Shown here in pieces: positions 1 through 5,540 of a stretch of DNA of 7,114 nt (position 1 is the first letter of the stretch; each line of letters opens with the position of its first letter). The stretch is from Prolixibacteraceae bacterium (GTDB lineage: Bacteria; Bacteroidota; Bacteroidia; Bacteroidales; Prolixibacteraceae). Location: positions 1 to 7,114 of the forward strand of contig JAEUSS010000253.1 of assembly GCA_016788685.1 (NCBI GenBank), read 5' to 3'. The notes beneath the pieces are model-generated. The model saw only the letters and a program-made list of their open reading frames with translations, had not been told where the DNA came from and made no database searches. The translations under genes were made by a program, and so were the position numbers.

Positions 1-1
1 G

Positions 2-955
2 TTAAAATTACTCTTTCCGGAAATCAGGAGGAAGCTGCTGGCTGACAGTGTTTTGTTGACGGAAAATATGGAGAGGCGCGGGGGCGGAATCAGCCGGATT
101 GAACTGAAACCCCTGGGGCATATTATGCCCGGCTATTTCCAGTTGAATGTCGGGTTTGAAACCTGCGATGCTATGGGAGCGAATTTCATCAACTCGTGCC
201 TGGAGCAGTTCGGTAAAAGTTTGCAGGATTTTTTCGGGAACAGCAGAGCCATCTCGGATTGTGATCGGGACTGTGAAATCATCATGTCAATTTTATCGAA
301 TTATACTCCTGAAAGCCGTGTTCGTGCCTGGGTTGAATGTCCGGTAGCAGAACTGCTGGAGGGCAAGTCTGAAGCTGAATGTTTCCGGTTTGCCCGGAAG
401 TTCGAACAAGCCATCCGCATTTCGCAGGCAGATGTTTCGCGGGCAGTGACACACAATAAAGGAATTTTCAATGGTATTGACGCGCTGGCAGTGGCTACCG
501 GAAACGACTTCCGGGCGATAGAAGCCTGTGGTCATGCGTTTGCAGCCCGCAACGGCAGTTATTCGGGCCTGACCGATGTCTGTATTCAGGACGGAAAATT
601 CCGGTTCAGTATCGAAACGGCTTTGGCTGTTGGTGTGGTTGGCGGAGTTACTGCCGTTCATCCGCTGGCAAAACTGGCCCTGCAAATTCTCGGTAATCCG
701 TCAGCCCGTGAGTTGATGATGTATCTGGCCGCAGCCGGGCTGGCATCTAATTTCGGGGCGGTCAGAGCTTTGGTTTCCGAAGGAATTCAGCAGGGGCACA
801 TGAAGATGCATTTGAGCAACATCATGAATCAATTGCAGATTCAGGAAGAGTACCGCCCGGAAGTACAAGCGTATTTTCAGGATAAAACCGTGTCGTTTTC
901 AGCGGTGGAGGAATATTGGAAAAGTTTCGGGCCGCGGGATTCGGGTTACGAGTAA
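2..955 (+). CDS. mvaA: Hydroxymethylglutaryl-CoA reductase, class II (5' end outside the window)
   Basis: This enzyme interconverts HMG-CoA and mevalonate, the first committed step of the mevalonate pathway. The frame is open to the left edge, so only the C-terminal 317 residues are visible. Class II members are about 430 residues, so roughly 110-120 are missing, including the N-terminal region with the catalytic Glu. Counting from the codon at 2, I see an RGGG motif, the nucleotide-binding DAMGAN motif (56-61), THNKG with the catalytic Lys (153), ATGND with the catalytic Asp (169) and QQGHM with the catalytic His (266). All visible catalytic residues are present. The TTG at 53 lies inside conserved sequence and is not the real start. 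Databases often label this class 'degradative', but its place at the head of mevalonate genes argues for a biosynthetic role. An 81-bp gap follows before the next gene. Confidence 0.95.
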   Translation, partial: LKLLFPEIRRKLLADSVLLTENMERRGGGISRIELKPLGHIMPGYFQLNVGFETCDAMGANFINSCLEQFGKSLQDFFGNSRAISDCDRDCEIIMSILSNYTPESRVRAWVECPVAELLEGKSEAECFRFARKFEQAIRISQADVSRAVTHNKGIFNGIDALAVATGNDFRAIEACGHAFAARNGSYSGLTDVCIQDGKFRFSIETALAVGVVGGVTAVHPLAKLALQILGNPSARELMMYLAAAGLASNFGAVRALVSEGIQQGHMKMHLSNIMNQLQIQEEYRPEVQAYFQDKTVSFSAVEEYWKSFGPRDSGYE

Positions 956-1036
956 TGCCTTGTTTACCGTTCTCTGTATTCTTGATTATTCAATATTGGA
1001 AATTCTTTTTATCTGGTATCTAATGTCTGAAATCTA

Positions 1037-1963
1037 TTGTCTCTTTCCACAACATATCGCGCCAACGGCAAATTGCTTTTAACCGGAGAATATTTGGTTC
1101 TTCACGGGGCAAAAGCCATTGCGCTGCCTTTGCAGGTGGGGCAGCACATGAGGGTGTCTGAGGGGAATAATTTTGATTCGGTTCGTTGGGAGGCTTTATA
1201 CGAGGGAGAGGTTTGGTTTTCATGTTGGCTGAGTCCGGAAGATTTTTCGGTTATCAGTGCCAGTCACCCGGAGAAGGCTGAAACGCTCAGCCGGATATTC
1301 CGAAACCTCGGAAAATTAAACCCCCGATTTTCGCTTCAGGCAGGAACATGGCTGTCAACCACTTTGGAAGCCAACCCGGAATGGGGATTCGGCAGCAGCA
1401 GTACACTGATCAGTTTACTTTCGCAATGGGCCGGTGCCGATCCTTTTGCCTTGAATGAGCTGGTTTTTAACGGATCAGGATTTGACATCGCCTGTGCAAC
1501 TGCTGACGGGCCTGTTTTTTATGTGAGGAATCAGCCGGTTAAACCCATTTCGCTGAATTATCCGTTTGCCGGTCAATTGTTTCTGGTGTATTCCGGACAA
1601 AAGAAAAGGACAGCGGATGAAGTCGGTAAATTTCTAAAGAATAAGAAAGTTTCGGCTTACCTGGTTGATGAAGTCTCGGCTTTATCCGACGAATTTTGGA
1701 GTTGTACCAATCAGGAAATTTTCAATAAACTTATCGGATGCCACGAACAACTGACGGGCAGTCTGATCGGGCAAAGGCCTGTACGAGAACAGTTCTTTGC
1801 TGATTTTGAGGGTGAAATCAAATCGCTGGGAGCGTGGGGAGGCGACTTTTACCTGGTGTCAACCGCACTTCCCTTTCCTCAGGTGAAGAAGTACTTTGAA
1901 AACAAAGGGCTGAGCACGGTGTTTAGATGGGATAACTTGATTTTAAAACGGGAAAACCAATGA
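1037..1963 (+). CDS. GYDIA-family GHMP kinase, candidate phosphomevalonate kinase
   Basis: This is a cytosolic GHMP-superfamily small-molecule kinase of 308 residues. Visible motifs are motif 1 GKLLLTGEYLVLHG (11-24), the glycine/serine phosphate-binding loop WGFGSSST (116-123), the family-naming GYDIA motif written here as GFDIACA (148-154), and motif 3 GAWGGD (265-270). The exact substrate of the family is not something I can read from sequence. Its position between HMG-CoA reductase and diphosphomevalonate decarboxylase, with mevalonate kinase nearby and no other phosphomevalonate kinase, suggests it phosphorylates 5-phosphomevalonate. The Asp ending motif 3 resembles the GAGGGD of known phosphomevalonate kinases more than the GGGG of mevalonate kinases. 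The start is uncertain: TTG at 1037 gives nine residues before NGK, normal for the family, and a stop at 1028-1030 rules out a longer frame. An ATG at 1023 lies in another frame. The last codons overlap the next gene by 4 bp. Confidence 0.9.
   Translation: MSLSTTYRANGKLLLTGEYLVLHGAKAIALPLQVGQHMRVSEGNNFDSVRWEALYEGEVWFSCWLSPEDFSVISASHPEKAETLSRIFRNLGKLNPRFSLQAGTWLSTTLEANPEWGFGSSSTLISLLSQWAGADPFALNELVFNGSGFDIACATADGPVFYVRNQPVKPISLNYPFAGQLFLVYSGQKKRTADEVGKFLKNKKVSAYLVDEVSALSDEFWSCTNQEIFNKLIGCHEQLTGSLIGQRPVREQFFADFEGEIKSLGAWGGDFYLVSTALPFPQVKKYFENKGLSTVFRWDNLILKRENQ
1960..1963 (+). promoter_or_regulatory. ATGA stop/start overlap coupling the GYDIA kinase and decarboxylase genes
   Basis: The ATG of the decarboxylase gene and the TGA of the kinase gene share four bases. 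No Shine-Dalgarno sequence is visible before this ATG, so translation by ribosomes ending on the upstream gene is likely. Coupling is inferred from the arrangement, which would favour similar amounts of the two enzymes. Confidence 0.7.
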
Positions 1964-3000
1964 CCGGAACAGCAAAACGCGCCCGATGGAGGTGTCCTTC
2001 AAACATTGCCCTGGTAAAATATTGGGGGAAACGCAATTTTCAGAAACCGATGAATCCGTCACTGAGCTTCGTGCTTGGAAATTCATTTACCGAAACATCA
2101 GTTGAATTGGTTAAAGGAAGTGAACACAAGGTTGAATTCTTCTTTGACGGGCTTGCTAATAACTTTGGTGAACGGATTGAGAAATACCTGGACCACATTT
2201 CGGCCAGGCTTCACTGGATAGATAAGTTCAACTTCCGGATTCACAGTCGCAACAGCTTTCCGCATTCGGCCGGTATTGCCTCGTCAGCCTCGTCGTTTGG
2301 AGCGCTGGCCTTGTGTTTAACCGAGATTGACTTTGCACTTTCAGGAAAGGAAATGAATGGTTCTGACTTTTTGCAAAAAGCTTCGGATTTGGCGCGTATG
2401 GGAAGCGGCAGTGCATGCCGGTCGGTTTATCCGGGATTCTCGATCTGGGGAAGCACCCAGTTGTTCGAATCGTGTGGTGACGAGTTTGCCATTCCTCTTA
2501 CCGAGGGAATTCATCCGTTCTTTTCAGGACTTCGGGATGCCATTTTGCTGGTCGACTCGGGAGCTAAAGAAGTCTCCAGTTCGGCAGGTCACCGTTTGAT
2601 GGACGAACACTTGTATCACCGTTCGCGCATTGCTCAGGCTCACGAGAATATTAACAGACTCTACCTTGCATTACTTACCGGAGACCGGGCTAAATTTATT
2701 GATGTGGTCGAGAATGAAGCCCTCAGTTTGCACGCGATGATGATGACATCCAATCCGTCGTTTATATTACTGAAGCCCAATAGTCTGGAGATAATCAGCC
2801 GGATCCGCCGTTTTCGTGAACGATCGAAGATCCCGGTTTGTTTTACGATTGATGCCGGACCAAACATTCATTTGCTTTATTTTCAGGAGCATGAGCTGGA
2901 TGTGAAAGCTTTTGTTGAGCGGGAATTACTGGTTTTTTGCGAAAACGGAAAATGGATTGATGACCAGATCGGAGCTGGACCAGAGAGACTAAAAGATTGA
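1960..3000 (+). CDS. mvaD: Diphosphomevalonate decarboxylase
   Basis: This cytosolic GHMP enzyme performs the ATP-dependent decarboxylation of 5-diphosphomevalonate to isopentenyl diphosphate, the last step of the classical pathway. It has 346 residues; the yeast enzyme is about 50 longer. Motifs match the yeast enzyme in order: PSNIALVKYWGKR (13-25, Lys20 matching yeast Lys18), the phosphate loop SAGIASSASSF (103-113), GSGSACRS (148-155, with Ser149, Ser151 and Arg154 matching yeast Ser153, Ser155 and Arg158), and FTIDAGPN (295-302), whose Asp298 matches the catalytic yeast Asp302. A QIGAGPE motif lies near the C-terminus. Retention of Asp298 and the substrate Arg supports a true decarboxylase rather than a mevalonate 3-kinase relative. 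A phosphomevalonate decarboxylase of the kind known from some archaea and Chloroflexi cannot be fully excluded from sequence. The start is the ATG overlapping the previous stop. A 63-bp gap separates it from mevalonate kinase. Confidence 0.94.
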   Translation: MTGTAKRARWRCPSNIALVKYWGKRNFQKPMNPSLSFVLGNSFTETSVELVKGSEHKVEFFFDGLANNFGERIEKYLDHISARLHWIDKFNFRIHSRNSFPHSAGIASSASSFGALALCLTEIDFALSGKEMNGSDFLQKASDLARMGSGSACRSVYPGFSIWGSTQLFESCGDEFAIPLTEGIHPFFSGLRDAILLVDSGAKEVSSSAGHRLMDEHLYHRSRIAQAHENINRLYLALLTGDRAKFIDVVENEALSLHAMMMTSNPSFILLKPNSLEIISRIRRFRERSKIPVCFTIDAGPNIHLLYFQEHELDVKAFVERELLVFCENGKWIDDQIGAGPERLKD

Positions 3001-3063
3001 AAAGCGTTGCGAGTTCCGGATTACAAGTTGGTTGAACGGGAACCCGCAATGAAAATTTGAAAT

Positions 3064-3978
3064 ATGGAATTTGGAACTCATTTTAACTCGAAACTGCTGC
3101 TGTTTGGCGAATACGGACTAATGTTTGATGCGATGGCCTTGTCAGTTCCGTTTCGCGGATTTTCCGGATTTCTGGACTTCGGTCAGGATCATCGTCACAG
3201 AGAAAGCAACGCCGAAATCCGTAAGTTTTATGAACATCTGAAGGCTGGGGATTCGGCCCGGAGGCTGCATTTTCAGTTTGATCTGGATCATTTGAAAACT
3301 GATCTTCAGCGGGGATTGTACTTCAATTCTTCAGTTCCGCAACAATACGGGGTAGGCAGCTCGGGTGCGCTGGTTGCTGCACTTTTCAGCCGGTATGCCG
3401 CAACTTCTGTTGAGGAGCCGGCGCTTGTTCCGGAACTCCTGAAATCTGATTTCGCATTGCTCGAAAGCTATTTCCACGGACGAAGCTCGGGCCTTGATCC
3501 GCTGATTTCGTTTTTGAACCGGCCTTTACTGCTTGGTTCGGACAAGAAGGTAGAAGCAGTTGATTTTGAACTGAATCGTTCGGGACTGGCAGTTGCTTTA
3601 ATCGACACCCACACAACGGGTGCAACGGCTCCGTTAGTGCAGCACTTTATCGGGCTGTTCAACTCCGGCGAGTTTGAGCCGATTTTTAGATCCGGATTTA
3701 TCCCGGCCAATAACGGATGCATTGAGTCGCTGCTGAAAGGGAATAGGGCTGAATTTTTCGGTTATCTGGAACAGTTGGTCAGGTTTCAGTTGCAGTATTT
3801 CCGAAGGATGATTGCAGCTGATTTTCACGTTGTAATCTCTGACGCTCTGAACGAAAAAGTCTTTGTCAAGCTGCTTGGGTCGGGCGGCGGCGGTTTTTTA
3901 CTTGTGTTTGCCGAGTCGGGAGACCTGATGAAAAAGTGGGCTGAAAAGCGTGGCCTCGGATTATTAAAGGTCGTTTGA
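3064..3978 (+). CDS. mvk: Mevalonate kinase
   Basis: This enzyme phosphorylates mevalonate to 5-phosphomevalonate with ATP in the cytosol. The 304-residue protein carries GHMP motif 1 KLLLFGEYGLM (10-20), the phosphate-binding loop VPQQYGVGSSGALVAALF (91-108), ESYFHGRSSGLD (134-145) and motif 3 KLLGSGGGGF (269-278). In ESYFHGRSSGLD, Glu134 and Asp145 have the same 11-residue spacing as rat mevalonate kinase Glu193 and the catalytic Asp204. The GGGG form of motif 3 is typical of mevalonate kinase and sets it apart from the GYDIA kinase two genes upstream. The ATG at 3064 is preceded by an in-frame stop (3058-3060), so no longer N-terminus is possible. It is the last gene of the cluster and is followed by a strong terminator hairpin, so the four genes probably form one transcript despite gaps of 81 and 63 bp. 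Confidence 0.92.
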   Translation: MEFGTHFNSKLLLFGEYGLMFDAMALSVPFRGFSGFLDFGQDHRHRESNAEIRKFYEHLKAGDSARRLHFQFDLDHLKTDLQRGLYFNSSVPQQYGVGSSGALVAALFSRYAATSVEEPALVPELLKSDFALLESYFHGRSSGLDPLISFLNRPLLLGSDKKVEAVDFELNRSGLAVALIDTHTTGATAPLVQHFIGLFNSGEFEPIFRSGFIPANNGCIESLLKGNRAEFFGYLEQLVRFQLQYFRRMIAADFHVVISDALNEKVFVKLLGSGGGGFLLVFAESGDLMKKWAEKRGLGLLKVV

Positions 3979-4028
3979 CACGGAATAAGCCCGTACTTTT
4001 CTTCCTTACGGGGCCAGCAGCTAAATAT

Positions 4029-4069
4029 AAAAAAAGACGAAGATGTTGTGTTTCTCTTCGTCTTTTTTT
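4029..4069. terminator. Bidirectional intrinsic terminator between mvk and the ricT-like gene
   Basis: The left arm 4029-4043 (AAAAAAAGACGAAGA) and right arm 4055-4069 are perfect reverse complements, a 15-bp stem with an 11-nt loop. Seven T on the + strand end and seven A on the other side make it work as a U-tract terminator in both directions. It lies 50 bp after the mvk stop and 12 bp after the stop of the convergent gene, so it likely serves both. Confidence 0.9.
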
Positions 4070-4081
4070 GCTATCGTTTTT

Positions 4082-5329
4082 TTATTCCTTACTATCTGGT
4101 TTTGGCCCTTTGTTTACATGCGGTTTGTTACGGCGGGGCCTGTTTCGCTGGGGCCTGTTTTCATTCGGTTTGTTCGTTTGCGGCTTCGTTTGCAATGGAG
4201 AGGTTTCCTGTGCCCTGGGCTCCTGAGAGCGGGCTTCCTGAGTCCGGTTCCCCGGTTTCCGGTTGCGGTTATTGCGTTTTTTCCCCGGGGCTGGTTTGGT
4301 GAAAAACTTCTGATCCAGTTCACCCACGTTCATCATGTTTTCTTTCTTAGCTTCGGGTTCGGTGTAGCCGTCAATCGAAGGTTTTTGTCCGCGTTTATTG
4401 GCATTCAGGAATTTCTTTACATCCTCAAGATCGAGGACGAAAACCCGTCCGCCATCTGCCGGAGCATAGCTGTACCAAACTTTCTTCTGAAGAATATCGG
4501 TTTTGAAATGCCGCGCCAGACCTTTGTCTGTTTCAATAGCCAGCAATTCATTCGGGAAATCTTCGAGCGCTTCGAGGTAATGATCGAGTTCGTAGGTGAG
4601 GCAACATTTGAGTTTGCCGCATCGTCCGGCCATTTTTTCGGCATTGGGCGACAATCCTTGTTTGATGGCAGCATCCGAAGTTACGCTTGTAAAATCGGTT
4701 CGCCAGGTGGAGCAGCACAACGCGCGTCCGCATGAACCGATTCCGCCGATACGGCCTGCTTCCTGTCTGACACCAATCTGCTTCATTTCTATTTTTATTG
4801 CAAACTCCCGGGCGTATAGCTTTATGAGCTCACGAAAGTCGACACGATCATCGGCGATGTAATAGAAAATGGCTTTGTTGTTGTCGCCACGAAACTCCAC
4901 GTCCCCGATTTTCATATTCAGGTTCAGTTCGTTGGCAATCTGGCGTGCCCGTATCATTACTTTTTGTTCCCGAGCTTTCGCTTCTTCCCATTTGATGACG
5001 TCTGACGGAGTGGCCTTTCGGTATATCTTGTTCCATTCGTACCGTTCAGGCTTTTTAACTTTCCGTTTAAACTGAAGTTCGGCCAGTTTACCTGTTAACG
5101 AAACAGCACCCACATCGTGTCCGGGCGAACATGAAACTACAACCAGCTCATCGCGTTTCAGCTGCAGTCCGTCTTCGTTCCTGAAAAACTCTTTGCGTGT
5201 TCCTTTAAACCGTATTTCGACGATGTTTGATTCGTTGGTGGTGTCAGGTATGTCGTTCAGCCAGTCATATGTACCAAGCATTGCCGGCCGGTCAAGGTCA
5301 TTATTTATGTTGCATCCGCTGCATCCCAT
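4082..5329 (-). CDS. ricT: RicT/YaaT-like PSP1-domain protein with a basic repeat tail
   Basis: The 415-residue cytosolic protein belongs to the PSP1/RicT (YaaT) family. In Bacillus subtilis RicT works with RicA and RicF in an iron-sulfur complex affecting RNA processing and development; no partner gene is seen here and the role in Bacteroidota is not clear to me. The conserved core spans about residues 35-265, with the PSP1 region near 105-195 (including DRVDFRELIKLYAREF). Two cysteine clusters follow, CGRALCC (200-206) and CGKLKCC (237-243), matching those of RicT. The N-terminus MGCSGC adds Cys3 and Cys6. After about residue 325 the protein becomes a low-complexity tail rich in Arg, Lys, Asn, Pro and Gln, with five-residue repeats. 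The ATG at 5329 is preceded by GAGAGAT and gives the expected MGCSGC start. It is convergent with mvk and divergent from the lnb-like gene. Confidence 0.9.
   Translation of the reverse strand: MGCSGCNINNDLDRPAMLGTYDWLNDIPDTTNESNIVEIRFKGTRKEFFRNEDGLQLKRDELVVVSCSPGHDVGAVSLTGKLAELQFKRKVKKPERYEWNKIYRKATPSDVIKWEEAKAREQKVMIRARQIANELNLNMKIGDVEFRGDNNKAIFYYIADDRVDFRELIKLYAREFAIKIEMKQIGVRQEAGRIGGIGSCGRALCCSTWRTDFTSVTSDAAIKQGLSPNAEKMAGRCGKLKCCLTYELDHYLEALEDFPNELLAIETDKGLARHFKTDILQKKVWYSYAPADGGRVFVLDLEDVKKFLNANKRGQKPSIDGYTEPEAKKENMMNVGELDQKFFTKPAPGKKRNNRNRKPGNRTQEARSQEPRAQETSPLQTKPQTNKPNENRPQRNRPRRNKPHVNKGPKPDSKE
4100..4189 (-). repeat. 15-bp-period coding repeat, [N/T][K/R]Pxx units in the RicT-like tail
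   Basis: Residues 381-410 of the RicT-like protein read as six five-residue units: TKPQT, NKPNE, NRPQR, NRPRR, NKPHV and NKGPK, the last one imperfect. At DNA level an 11-bp direct repeat, GGGGCCTGTTT on the + strand (4135-4145 and 4150-4160), shows the 15-bp period. The units are strongly basic. Confidence 0.75.
4202..4246 (-). repeat. 15-bp-period coding repeat, R[TSA]QE[APT] units in the RicT-like tail
   Basis: Residues 362-376 of the RicT-like protein are three consecutive units RTQEA, RSQEP and RAQET. The + strand shows the matching 15-bp period, with TCCTG recurring once per unit. This block lies just N-terminal to the [N/T][K/R]Pxx block and has the same period, so both may come from slippage expansion of one tail. 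Confidence 0.7.
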
Positions 5330-5395
5330 ATCTCTCGTTTTAAAACAAAGGGCAATATTATCAAATTTTGGGCAGACTTGCTATTTTTATTCGGT

Positions 5396-5433
5396 CTAAA
5401 TAATAACCTACTGATTCATCAATAATTATTTAG
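5396..5433. repeat. AT-rich inverted repeat in the divergent intergenic region
   Basis: CTAAATAAT (5396-5404) is the exact reverse complement of ATTATTTAG (5425-5433), separated by 20 nt. It lies between the divergent ricT-like and lnb-like genes, 67 bp upstream of the first and about 107 bp upstream of the second. It could be an operator for one or both, but a 9-bp AT-rich match can arise by chance. I see no convincing Bacteroidota-type promoter (TTTG with TAnnTTTG) in the 5330-5540 gap. Confidence 0.35.
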
Positions 5434-5540
5434 GGCTGTTTTTAATCCTAACTCCGGCGCAACGGCAGGCTTGCAAAATTCAATTATTCATGCTTCTCTG
5501 TATGTTCAAAAGCTCTATCTTTAGCGTCAAAATTCCGTTT

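Noticed and set aside
293..685. 130-codon open frame on the - strand inside the HMG-CoA reductase gene
   Set aside because: It lies antisense to the most conserved HMG-CoA reductase motifs and its product has no recognisable features.
996..1024. Possible internal promoter (TTGGAA and TATCTAAT) before the GYDIA kinase gene
   Set aside because: The spacing is short and the boxes do not match the Bacteroidota TTTG / TAnnTTTG consensus; not enough to call.
4043..4735. 230-codon open frame on the + strand opposite the ricT-like gene
   Set aside because: It runs through the terminator hairpin and then antisense to the conserved RicT core and repeat tail; its product is low-complexity hydrophobic/aromatic sequence with no recognisable domain, as expected from the complement of a Lys/Asn/Pro-rich tail.
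5516..5523. TATCTTTA resembling the Bacteroidota -7 box before lnb
   Set aside because: No matching -33 element at the right distance, and it would leave almost no 5' leader before the start at 5541.
5490..5540. Upstream ATG giving an Lnb protein 17 residues longer
   Set aside because: The extra residues place a second hydrophobic stretch ahead of a normal signal peptide that starts at 5541 or 5547.
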